From an uncultured Candidatus Poseidoniales archaeon (GTDB lineage: Archaea; Thermoplasmatota; Poseidoniia; Poseidoniales; Poseidoniaceae): a stretch of 43,006 bases of DNA. Below are positions 17,537 to 28,093 of this stretch, in pieces (within the stretch, counting starts at the first letter, position 1; each line of letters begins with the position of its first letter). The notes under the pieces are model-generated. The model was given only the letters and a program-made list of their open reading frames with translations, did no database searches and was not told the DNA's origin. The stretch covers positions 1-43,006 of the forward strand of contig CAJIYT010000021.1 in NCBI GenBank assembly GCA_905181715.1, written 5' to 3'. Made by a program: the position numbers and the translations under genes.

Positions 17537-17550
17537 CCCCCTTAAGGGGG
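17537..17550. repeat. perfect GC-rich palindrome between divergent genes
   Basis: CCCCCTTAAGGGGG is a perfect 14-base palindrome in the 118-nt region between the starts of the surface-protein gene (17483) and trmI (17602). It lies just upstream of the TATA-like box of the former and immediately upstream of a TATA-like TGTATAAG (17553-17560) for trmI. A binding site for a symmetric regulator acting on both promoters is plausible, by position. Confidence 0.5.
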
Positions 17551-17601
17551 GATGTATAAGACTCAGACAATCTTCATCAGGAAGCACCCCAAGCCTTCAC
17601 C

Positions 17602-18369
17602 ATGTCAGATTGGGTTGTCCTCGGAGAAGACGAGAGAATTCACATGGTAGAATTGGTTGATTCAACCCTCCGTATAAAAGGATTAGGAGTCTTTAATCCG
17701 AAGTTGATTCTCAGTGAAATTGAGGTCGGAGAAGAAGTGTTAATCGGCCAAAAATATCTCACAAGAATGCCGGCGAGGTTACCCGAATTGATCAAGGGAA
17801 TGCAACGGAGAGCGCAGACCATCTCAGCCAAGGATGCCGGTGCACTAATTTCCCGCATGGGTATCGGACCAGGAGACTGTGTTCTCGATGCGGGATTAGG
17901 TTCAGCAGGACTATCACTACATTTGGCAAGAGTGATGGGGAATAGCGGACATCTACTAACTATTGAGCCCAGAGAAGAACATGCTGAAGTAGGTTTAGCG
18001 AATCTAGCGCGGGCTGCTGATTGTTTTCCTGAATTCCCACAACACGACCACTGTGAGGGTTTGGTCGATGAAGTCGTGGGAAATACCGGTTTGGAATTCG
18101 ATGCTGTAATACTCGACATGGCAGATCACAGTGCTGCAATTAATGCATGTGCTCCTATGCTGAAATTTGGTGCTCGTCTTGCTTGCTATGCTCCAAACAC
18201 ATCGCAACTAGAGTCATGTTGGCAAACTTGTATTGACGTCGGTTTAAACGTTGAATGGGCTGCTGAAATCATCGAGCGACCTTGGGGTAGAGCAAGCAAA
18301 GGTGGCGTTCGTCCGACAAAAGGTGCATTCGGTCACACCGCATTCTTGCTGATAGCGATAAAGAATTGA
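17602..18369 (+). CDS. trmI: tRNA (adenine-N1) methyltransferase, TrmI family
   Basis: A 255-residue AdoMet-dependent methyltransferase of the TrmI family, which makes m1A58 (and in archaea also m1A57) in the T loop of tRNA. The N-terminal small beta domain ends near residue 60, followed by the family marks MQRRAQTISAKDAGALI (67-83), SAM motif I VLDAGLGSAGLS (94-105, where most members have GTGSG), an acidic motif II region TIEPREEHAEVGLANL, and DAVILDMAD in the position of the D-L-P-D motif. C-terminal VRPTKGAFGHTAFLL matches the family's RP...HTGFL ending. Length is normal. Its stop TGA directly abuts the stop codon of the opposed surface-protein gene. Confidence 0.9.
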   Translation: MSDWVVLGEDERIHMVELVDSTLRIKGLGVFNPKLILSEIEVGEEVLIGQKYLTRMPARLPELIKGMQRRAQTISAKDAGALISRMGIGPGDCVLDAGLGSAGLSLHLARVMGNSGHLLTIEPREEHAEVGLANLARAADCFPEFPQHDHCEGLVDEVVGNTGLEFDAVILDMADHSAAINACAPMLKFGARLACYAPNTSQLESCWQTCIDVGLNVEWAAEIIERPWGRASKGGVRPTKGAFGHTAFLLIAIKN

Positions 18370-21660
<3,291 letters not shown>

Positions 21661-21716
21661 GAACCCCCGACTACGATTTGGCATTTCAGCCAATCGGCGG
21701 TAAGACCCTATGGGTC

Positions 21717-22955
21717 TCAATTCTTCAAAGCCAAGACACGTGAGTCATCAATAGTCTCCCAAGGGAAACTACCGTCAGCGCCTGGTGTGCGGCCAAAGTG
21801 ACCACCAGCAGCGGTTACCGAATAGATCGGCTTGAGTAAATCAAGTTCCTTGATGATGGCTCTAGGCCTGAAATCAAAGACTTTGTTCACACGCTGTGTA
21901 AGAGTTTTATCATCAACTGTTCCTGTTCCAAAGGTTTCCACTCGAACACTGACTGGCTCTGCAATTCCTATGACGTATGCGAGTTGAATTTCACAACGCT
22001 TGGCTAATCCAGCAGCGACTATGTGCTTTGCTGCCCAGCGACTTGCATAGGCTGCTGAGCGGTCGACTTTCGAAGGATCTTTGCCGCTAAATGCACCGCC
22101 ACCGTGACGGCCCATGCCGCCATAGGTATCGACGATAATCTTTCGACCGGTCAATCCAGCATCGGCATATGGGCCACCTGGATCTGCGAACCTTCCGGTG
22201 CCATTTACTACCAAGCGGTAGTTATCAGGCAGGATTTCAGCTGGAATAACGTGCTTGACAACCTTCTCCTCGATTTCAGCACGGATGTGGGCTTGCTCTG
22301 CATCGATATCACCGTCAAACATGTCCTTGAGGTCATCATCATGTTGAATAGCGATAACAACTGTGTGAACATAATCGACGTTATCATCTTCGTCGTATGC
22401 AATAGTAACTTGGCTCTTGGCATCTGGTCGAGCCCATGGCAAAATCCCTTGCTCACGGACCTCGGATAGTCTGCGAGTCAACTTCTGTGAAAGTGCAGCA
22501 GCAAGCGGGAAATAGCGTCCATTGAGGCCGGGCAAACCCTCGGTTTCAGTGCAAGCGTAACCAAACATCAATCCTTGGTCGCCTGCTCCTTGAGATAGAT
22601 CATCCTGATTCACACCTTGAGCGATGTATTGGGATTGTGTAGTGATGTGAACTTGAACTTCACAAACATTAGGATCGGTTGCATCCATACCAATCTTATG
22701 AGAAGTATAGCCGATGTCTGCTGCTGCCTTACGGGCAACTGCTTCGTAATCAGGCGCTGTACCGTTTACGGTCACCTCACCTGCAAGGACGATTAAGCCC
22801 ATATCCGCTTTACCCTTTACACAGGTTTCGACGGCAACACGACAATTTGGATCTACTGCTAAACAAGCGTCTACTATTGCATCTGAAATTGCGTCACAAA
22901 GCTTGTCTGGATGTCCACTACTGACTGATTCACTAGAAAAAAATACGTCTGACAT
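21717..22955 (-). CDS. metK: S-adenosylmethionine synthetase, bacterial type
   Basis: A 412-residue MetK making S-adenosylmethionine from ATP and methionine. It carries the bacterial/eukaryotic family motifs: SSGHPDKLCD (12-21), VNQDDLSQGAGDQGLMFGYA, GRFADPGGPYADAGLTGRKI, GGGAFSGKDPSKVDRSAAY, and the ending FGRTPGADGSFPWE. The archaeal MAT family that most archaea use has a different sequence, so this gene points to acquisition from bacteria. The ATG at 22955 was chosen because residue numbering then matches the family; GGTGTGAT lies directly before it. It is divergent from aspS (83 nt between starts) and may be co-transcribed with the surface-protein gene 56 nt downstream. Confidence 0.96.
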   Translation of the reverse strand: MSDVFFSSESVSSGHPDKLCDAISDAIVDACLAVDPNCRVAVETCVKGKADMGLIVLAGEVTVNGTAPDYEAVARKAAADIGYTSHKIGMDATDPNVCEVQVHITTQSQYIAQGVNQDDLSQGAGDQGLMFGYACTETEGLPGLNGRYFPLAAALSQKLTRRLSEVREQGILPWARPDAKSQVTIAYDEDDNVDYVHTVVIAIQHDDDLKDMFDGDIDAEQAHIRAEIEEKVVKHVIPAEILPDNYRLVVNGTGRFADPGGPYADAGLTGRKIIVDTYGGMGRHGGGAFSGKDPSKVDRSAAYASRWAAKHIVAAGLAKRCEIQLAYVIGIAEPVSVRVETFGTGTVDDKTLTQRVNKVFDFRPRAIIKELDLLKPIYSVTAAGGHFGRTPGADGSFPWETIDDSRVLALKN

Positions 22956-23038
22956 ATCACACCCGTCCAAACACTTGGCTATCAATCATGCGCTAGTTCA
23001 GCGATGCCTTCATCATACAAACCCGACCCCCACAGCCC

Positions 23039-24445
23039 ATGGCAGTAGTCGAATACCACCCCACGGCATATCGAACACACACACTTGGTCAAATTCAGGA
23101 ATCTGGAGCAGAGTTATTGGCAACTGAGGTAAAGATATGTGGTTTTATGGAAGCAGCTCGCGGTAAAGGGAAAATATGTTTTATGGACATCAGAGATGGC
23201 ACTGGTCGCTGTCAGATTTTCTTTAAAGAAGGAGCCGTCGATGAGCACACCCTTGCCCAAGCACAAAATCTCTCCCGTGAATCAACAGTTCAAGTAATTG
23301 GAATGGTAGCAGAAAAACGACCACCAAAAGTCGCTGAAGGTGAACCTACACCACCGCCGACTTACGAGGTAGTAGCATCCGCTTTGAATGTGATTACCGA
23401 AGCAATGACGCCGCTCCCATTAGGAGTTACAGACACGGTTTCAGTTGGCCTAGACACCAGATTGGATAACCGATACATGGATTTGCGCAGATCACACGTC
23501 AGTGCCATGTTCACCTTGCGTTCAAGAGTTCTACAATATGGAAGAGAGCACCTAATCACTGAAGGGTTCAAGGAGATTAATTCTCCAAAGATAATTGCTT
23601 CAGCGTCAGAAGGTGGAACCAATCTCTTCCCAATGATGTACTTTGACACGCCAGCCTTCTTGAGTCAAAGTCCGCAACTCTACAAACAATTGACTATTCT
23701 CGGTGGAATGGAACGGGTATTTGAGATTGGACCAGCATTCCGGGCAGAAAACCACGATACATATCGTCACCTCAATGAGTTTATTTCCTTCGATATAGAA
23801 GGTGCTTGGATGGATGATGACGATGTAATGGCGGTTCAAGAGCGCATGATTAACCACATATGGCAATCTGTTGCTGATAATGACCAAGACCAGATCGACA
23901 TCATCAACCAATATCGAATCAGCCAAGATGAGCAACCAATAACTGTTGATGTGCCATCGATTCCATTCCCTAGAATAGAATATTGTGATGCTATCAAAAT
24001 GATTCAAGATTCTGGTGCAAATATTTCCTGGGGCGATGATATCGAATCATCACATTGTGACATCATTGCTGCTATACACCCGGGGTTCCATTTCCTACCA
24101 CGATGGCCTATGGCAATGAAACCATTCTATATCCACCACATTACTGGAGAAGACGGCGCAACCGGTGAACAACTAAGTCGAGGTTTCGACCTCAATTATG
24201 GCCGTGATGAAATGACCAGCGGTGGACAGCGTGAGCACAATGTCGAAGTTCTTGAGGAAAACCTACGCAACAAAGGACTCGATCCCGCTGATTTTTCATT
24301 CTACACCGATGGATTCCGCTATGGCGCACCACCACACGCAGGTTGGGGACTTGGCGTTGCCCGCCTATTGATGGCACTTACCGGTGCGAGAAATGTGCGC
24401 GAAACCGTATTGTTTCCAAGAGATAGACAAAGAGTCACTCCTTGA
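23039..24445 (+). CDS. aspS: aspartyl-tRNA synthetase
   Basis: A 468-residue class II aaRS of the archaeal/eukaryotic AspRS type, without the large bacterial insertion domain. The N-terminal OB fold (about 1-105, anticodon binding) has the HTLGQIQESG and IRDGTGRCQIFF strands. The catalytic domain shows QSPQLYKQ, motif 2 FRAENHDTYRHLNEF, SGGQREHN and motif 3 GWGLGVARLL near the end, followed by LFPRDRQRVTP. QSPQ and RHLNEF separate it from AsnRS. At the position of T. kodakarensis Trp26, which helps reject tRNA-Asn, this protein has Glu, so discrimination cannot be predicted. It has no Shine-Dalgarno sequence; a weak TATA-like TCATACAAA lies about 22 nt upstream. Confidence 0.94.
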   Translation: MAVVEYHPTAYRTHTLGQIQESGAELLATEVKICGFMEAARGKGKICFMDIRDGTGRCQIFFKEGAVDEHTLAQAQNLSRESTVQVIGMVAEKRPPKVAEGEPTPPPTYEVVASALNVITEAMTPLPLGVTDTVSVGLDTRLDNRYMDLRRSHVSAMFTLRSRVLQYGREHLITEGFKEINSPKIIASASEGGTNLFPMMYFDTPAFLSQSPQLYKQLTILGGMERVFEIGPAFRAENHDTYRHLNEFISFDIEGAWMDDDDVMAVQERMINHIWQSVADNDQDQIDIINQYRISQDEQPITVDVPSIPFPRIEYCDAIKMIQDSGANISWGDDIESSHCDIIAAIHPGFHFLPRWPMAMKPFYIHHITGEDGATGEQLSRGFDLNYGRDEMTSGGQREHNVEVLEENLRNKGLDPADFSFYTDGFRYGAPPHAGWGLGVARLLMALTGARNVRETVLFPRDRQRVTP

Positions 24446-24470
24446 CCGAAAAGAACGGGTAGGCCAACCT

Positions 24471-24492
24471 CTTCGGCTATCACATGCCGAAG
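24471..24492. repeat. inverted repeat over the start codon of the formyltransferase gene
   Basis: CTTCGGC (24471-24477) and GCCGAAG (24486-24492) are perfect seven-base arms around an eight-base loop. The G of the ATG at 24484-24486 starts the right arm. It begins 26 nt after the aspS stop. It may end the aspS transcript, mask the start codon, or be coincidence; no Shine-Dalgarno sequence is visible before this start. Confidence 0.5.
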
Positions 24493-25206
24493 CCGGGTTT
24501 TGCATTTCTCCTGCTGAAGGAGCATCCGTATGGCAGGGAAATGCTGAAGCAACTTATCTCCGAGGGTTTCGTGCCTAAAATCATCATCAGCGAAGACTCT
24601 GACATAGCTGATGAAGAGAGAGATAAGTTTCTCAAGCGCATAGAAGGAAACCCGATTGCTGCGACTATAGAGGACCAGATTTCAGAACTTGATGTCACTC
24701 ATGTTGAAGTCGCTATTCATAATTCAGAACAGGTGATGCCACATCTCCAGGGGTTGGACTTGGATTTGATCATCTTTGGTGGTACTCGAATCATCCGTGG
24801 CGAGATACTCGACTATCCCAAGGATGGAGTGATTAACTCCCACCCAGGTCTGTTGCCAGAGTGTAGAGGTTCAGCCTCTCCTGCTTGGTCGGTTTACCAT
24901 GACATTCCAATCGGTTCTTCGACCCATTTCTGTGACAATGGCATTGACACCGGTGAATTATTGATGCGCCGAGAAGTCATGGTAAAACGTGGAATGACCT
25001 ATGAAGATCTATGCTATGAAACTCTAGTTCTAGCGGGGGTGTTGATGAAAGAAGCGGTTTTGCATTATGAGGCTGATGAATGGTCGGATATTAGACGACC
25101 GCAAGGCCAAAGTGAACACCCGACTTTCCGTAATGCATCCGACGAGGTTCTCGCCGTTGTTGAGCAAAAATTATCCGAGCAAACCTACGCCCATTATGCC
25201 GATTGA
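24484..25206 (+). CDS. formyltransferase-fold protein (Fmt/GART family)
   Basis: A 240-residue protein with the formyl-transferase N-terminal fold that uses 10-formyl-tetrahydrofolate. The catalytic triad of the family is visible: Asn118 and His120 in VINSHPGLLPECRG, and Asp155 in DNGIDTGELL, with spacing close to the 106/108/144 of E. coli PurN. It lacks a C-terminal Fmt domain, and the N-terminus (LLKEHPYGREMLKQL) is unlike PurN or Fmt, so it is neither a standard purine nor initiator-tRNA enzyme; a formyltransferase for a sugar, amino group or other acceptor is possible. It is the first gene of the block leading to the monooxygenase, 42 nt before the SDR. Membership in that pathway is uncertain. 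Confidence 0.75.
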   Translation: MPKPGFAFLLLKEHPYGREMLKQLISEGFVPKIIISEDSDIADEERDKFLKRIEGNPIAATIEDQISELDVTHVEVAIHNSEQVMPHLQGLDLDLIIFGGTRIIRGEILDYPKDGVINSHPGLLPECRGSASPAWSVYHDIPIGSSTHFCDNGIDTGELLMRREVMVKRGMTYEDLCYETLVLAGVLMKEAVLHYEADEWSDIRRPQGQSEHPTFRNASDEVLAVVEQKLSEQTYAHYAD

Positions 25207-25248
25207 AAGGCAATTGAAAAATTAAAAATACCAATTGGAGAAATAAAT

Positions 25249-26046
25249 ATGACAAACCCGGAATCACCATTCAAAAAGACCGCCCTAAAAGGAATGAGAG
25301 CATTGGTCTGCGGCGCTAGCCGCGGCATCGGCAGAGCTGCTGTCAAAGCCTTCGCAGAGGCTGGAGCAAGCGTAGTCGCCTGCAGTCGCAATGAAGAGGC
25401 TCTAAACCAATTGGTTGAGTCACTTCCAGGCACAGGTCATCAAGCAGTGGCTATGGATCTTGAAAAGTTGGAAGTGGTCGAGATGTTGATCAACAAGATT
25501 CTCGAAGATGGACCTATTCATATCTTGATCAATAATGCAGCAGGACCACCAGGTGGACCACTGCTAGAGAATGAGGTTGAAGATTTTGAAGCACCCTTCA
25601 AGCGACATCTCCACGCAGCCCATACAATCACACGCATGCTAGCCCCCGAAATGGAAAAGGCAGGAATGGGGCGAATAGTCAATATCATCTCGACATCTGT
25701 CAAGGAACCTATCCCAAATATCGGCTTATCCAATACACTGAGAGGAGCTATGGCTGCATGGTCAAAAACCCTCTCTCGTGAAATTGCGCCTTGTATTACC
25801 ATCAACAATATTCTACCCGGGTTCACCAATACCGACCGGCTCGGTTCTCTCGCAGATTCTATACACCAAAAGACTGGAAAATCAATCGCTGACATCCACG
25901 ATAATTGGATTAGTCAAGTGCCTATTGAACGCTTGATTCAGCCTGAAGAAACCGCTGATGCAATTCTGTTCCTATGTTTACCGGGTAGCGGTGGAATACG
26001 TGGCGTGAGCCTTGCAGTAGACGGTGGTCGTCTACGCTCGATTTGA
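25249..26046 (+). CDS. SDR-family protein without canonical Tyr/Lys
   Basis: A 265-residue Rossmann protein of the short-chain dehydrogenase family. The NAD(P)-binding GASRGIG is at 22-28 and NNAAG at 95-99. The serine of the catalytic strand is present (ISTS, 147-150), but the catalytic Tyr and Lys are replaced: at the expected positions are Ser161 and Arg165 (SNTLR). The C-terminal VSLAVDGGRLRS is normal. Such members (a BKR-like subgroup with LSNxxR) are known in bacteria; I do not know of an established activity. The start has GGAG eight bases upstream and an A/T-rich stretch about 23 nt upstream. It is followed 9 nt later by the TPR gene, with a strong Shine-Dalgarno sequence between. 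Confidence 0.85.
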   Translation: MTNPESPFKKTALKGMRALVCGASRGIGRAAVKAFAEAGASVVACSRNEEALNQLVESLPGTGHQAVAMDLEKLEVVEMLINKILEDGPIHILINNAAGPPGGPLLENEVEDFEAPFKRHLHAAHTITRMLAPEMEKAGMGRIVNIISTSVKEPIPNIGLSNTLRGAMAAWSKTLSREIAPCITINNILPGFTNTDRLGSLADSIHQKTGKSIADIHDNWISQVPIERLIQPEETADAILFLCLPGSGGIRGVSLAVDGGRLRSI

Positions 26047-26052
26047 GGTGAT
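26045..26052 (+). promoter_or_regulatory. full-length Shine-Dalgarno sequence of the TPR gene
   Basis: GAGGTGAT is complementary to the 3' end of archaeal 16S rRNA over eight bases and lies three bases before the ATG at 26056. It begins in the stop codon of the SDR gene, showing that leadered translation is used inside this operon while isolated genes in the window seem to be leaderless. Confidence 0.7.
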
Positions 26053-26055
26053 ATC

Positions 26056-26856
26056 ATGACCGATATGTCAGAACATGCAGCAAGTGAGGTATTGGATCTC
26101 TTCTCCAAGGGAGGAGACCTTGGGGCGATAAATACCTCTCTCGCACTCCATCTATACGAACTAGCGGGTCAATTAGGCCGTCATGAATTGCAGGAGCAAT
26201 TGATGGAACACGCACAAGAAGTCGCACAGGATGATGAAGAGAGAGGATGGGTTGAATTTGAGATTCATCGCCAAGGAAATCCCGACAAAGAATCACTGAT
26301 CGGTTTAGCATTGGCAGCTGAAAAATCCGAGCATAATAAATTAGCAGCAGCGATAATGCACCATATTGGTTTGATGGCGTTAGCGTCATCGGATATCGAA
26401 GAGGCAGGCGTCTTTGCCGATCGTTCGATGCGGTTACGAGAATTAGCAAATGACCGAAATGGAATGGCTTATGGTCATGCTTTACTATCACATGTCGCTA
26501 AAGCCAAAGAAGATTGGGATGCTGCAGAAATGCACTGTCACAAGCGTATGGAATTGGTAGGAAAAGACGACCAAGCTCGCTTGGAAACCATGCAGGACAT
26601 AGCACATATCAAGGCAACTAATGGGGAATTGGAACAAGCATTGGCCATGATGCAAGAGAGTCTGGAACTCGCAGAACAACTGGGAGATCTAGATGGCGTC
26701 ATTGTAGCGCGTTGGGGACTGGCTGACCTTGCTGAAATAAGCAATCAACCCGATGAAGCAATGATTCAACTGTCCGGGGCTATGACTTCATTGATGGAAG
26801 CAGGGATACCTGCACCAGATGTACTCAAGCAAAGAATTCAAAAATTGACCACTTAA
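26056..26856 (+). CDS. TPR-like helical repeat protein
   Basis: A 266-residue, all-helical protein built of tetratricopeptide-like repeats, clearest from about residue 95: AAAIMHHIGLMALASSDIEEAG, AYGHALLSHVAKAKEDWDAAE, QDIAHIKATNGELEQALAMM and VARWGLADLAEISNQPDEAM. The repeats keep the small-residue and Ala/Gly positions of TPRs. There is no signal peptide or membrane helix, so it is a cytoplasmic scaffold or adaptor. It sits between the SDR and the flavin monooxygenase (13 nt to the likely CTG start), so it may organise enzymes of this block; there is no direct evidence. Its partner is unknown. Confidence 0.75.
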   Translation: MTDMSEHAASEVLDLFSKGGDLGAINTSLALHLYELAGQLGRHELQEQLMEHAQEVAQDDEERGWVEFEIHRQGNPDKESLIGLALAAEKSEHNKLAAAIMHHIGLMALASSDIEEAGVFADRSMRLRELANDRNGMAYGHALLSHVAKAKEDWDAAEMHCHKRMELVGKDDQARLETMQDIAHIKATNGELEQALAMMQESLELAEQLGDLDGVIVARWGLADLAEISNQPDEAMIQLSGAMTSLMEAGIPAPDVLKQRIQKLTT

Positions 26857-26863
26857 GGGGGAT
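26857..26863 (+). promoter_or_regulatory. ribosome binding site supporting a CTG start
   Basis: GGGGGAT lies six bases before the CTG at 26870-26872. No ATG, GTG or TTG is in frame between the stop at 26846-26848 and the GTG at 26936, so this ribosome binding site decides the start of the monooxygenase gene. Confidence 0.5.
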
Positions 26864-26869
26864 TTAGCG

Positions 26870-28093
26870 CTGGAATACGATATCTTCTTCTCGATTAGTC
26901 AAACCCCTGATCATAATGATTTCACTCCCTCTGAAGTAGTGATGTTCAACAATTACTTCGAACAGGTCGCAGCAGCAGATAGACTTGGTTTCGGGGTCGC
27001 TTGGCTCGCCCAAGCCCACCTCTCAACCGTCACTCAGAAACTAAATTCAAAACCAGTTGTCCCGCATTGGCAAGGCGAAGTTGGACTATGCACCGACTTT
27101 CCCCAACTCGCACTTGAGACCTTTAGACGCACAAAACGTATCGATGTCGGTTCAGCTGTGGTGGCAATCGTCGCTAGCGGCGGACCTATAGCGCAAGCCG
27201 AACGTATTGCCAACACTGTGCAATTTCTCTCATTACAAAGCCCAGATCGAAAATTGCACGTTGGTTTTAGCGCTGGACGCTTTGAATTCATGGCTAGGCC
27301 ATATGGCATTCTACCACGCAATGCCGTTGAAGAAGCGGCATGGCCTGCATTGCGCGGCCAAATATTCATCGAAGCAGCAGAGATTTTTCTGCGCTTATTA
27401 CGCGGTGATACATTTGCTAGTGATGATGTCCGTCCGACTGTTCTAACCAGAGCAAATTTCCGTTCTGATGATGATTGGCAGGCGGTACAAGATGCGGCTG
27501 GTGCCGAGGCCGAAGCCATTGAAATAGAAAGGAGATATGAATTCGAAGACATTTCAATCGTGCCAAAAGAATGGCCTCGTAACCAATTACAATTGATTGC
27601 AGGAACTCACGACCCTCGGGCTCAGGAATTCGTCAATACTATTCTACCAGTCAAGGTATTCAATCTCTCGATAACCTCGCCTGAGATAATCGAGTCCACC
27701 CATGAGAGGATGCGTGAACATTACCATCCAGAAGGAGGAGAATGGCAACGCAGGGATATGCCCCGCACCACTTTTGTTTTCCTCAATGCCGAAAAAGACC
27801 TCACTGCTGAGCAACAAAGTGCGGCTGCTCACGAAGAAGCGAGACTCGCCTTAGGCGAATATTGGAAGGCCTTAGAGGGAACTCTCGACCCAGCAAAGGT
27901 CGAAAAGGCAGTTGATAATGCCTTGATTGGCAATCCCGAGCAAGTCGCAGCACAGGCTTTAGCCAGATATCACCCCGAAGATCGACTTATGACTTGGTTC
28001 GATTTCTTCAATCACGATTCAGCGCGAGTAATCCGCAATATGGAAGCATGGATGGAACAGGTTGTACCATTGATTGAGAGGGGACTTGAATGA
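26870..28093 (+). CDS. luciferase-like (LLM class) flavin-dependent oxidoreductase, probable CTG start
   Basis: A 407-residue TIM-barrel flavoprotein of the bacterial luciferase-like family, which includes monooxygenases using FMN and dehydrogenases using F420. The first strand, EYDIFFSISQTP, comes before the first ATG (26939) and is conserved in the family, so translation probably starts at the CTG at 26870. Further family features are LGFGVAWLAQAHL, IDVGSAVVAIVASGGPIAQAERIA, LHVGFSAGRF (the ...GLGxG..E type segment) and a C-terminal VGNPEQVA-type motif (LIGNPEQVAAQALAR). The stop overlaps the ATG of the asparaginase-like gene by four bases, a strong sign of coupling. It may hydroxylate or oxidise the compound that enters the ring-cleavage pathway, but nothing in the sequence fixes the substrate. 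Confidence 0.85.
   Translation: MEYDIFFSISQTPDHNDFTPSEVVMFNNYFEQVAAADRLGFGVAWLAQAHLSTVTQKLNSKPVVPHWQGEVGLCTDFPQLALETFRRTKRIDVGSAVVAIVASGGPIAQAERIANTVQFLSLQSPDRKLHVGFSAGRFEFMARPYGILPRNAVEEAAWPALRGQIFIEAAEIFLRLLRGDTFASDDVRPTVLTRANFRSDDDWQAVQDAAGAEAEAIEIERRYEFEDISIVPKEWPRNQLQLIAGTHDPRAQEFVNTILPVKVFNLSITSPEIIESTHERMREHYHPEGGEWQRRDMPRTTFVFLNAEKDLTAEQQSAAAHEEARLALGEYWKALEGTLDPAKVEKAVDNALIGNPEQVAAQALARYHPEDRLMTWFDFFNHDSARVIRNMEAWMEQVVPLIERGLE

Noticed and set aside
21661..21720. N-terminal extension of the 1096-residue surface protein
   Set aside because: It would put basic residues before a clear signal peptide and overlap the end of metK.
24484..25206. Methionyl-tRNA formyltransferase
   Set aside because: Too short, no Fmt C-terminal domain, and archaea start translation with unformylated methionine.
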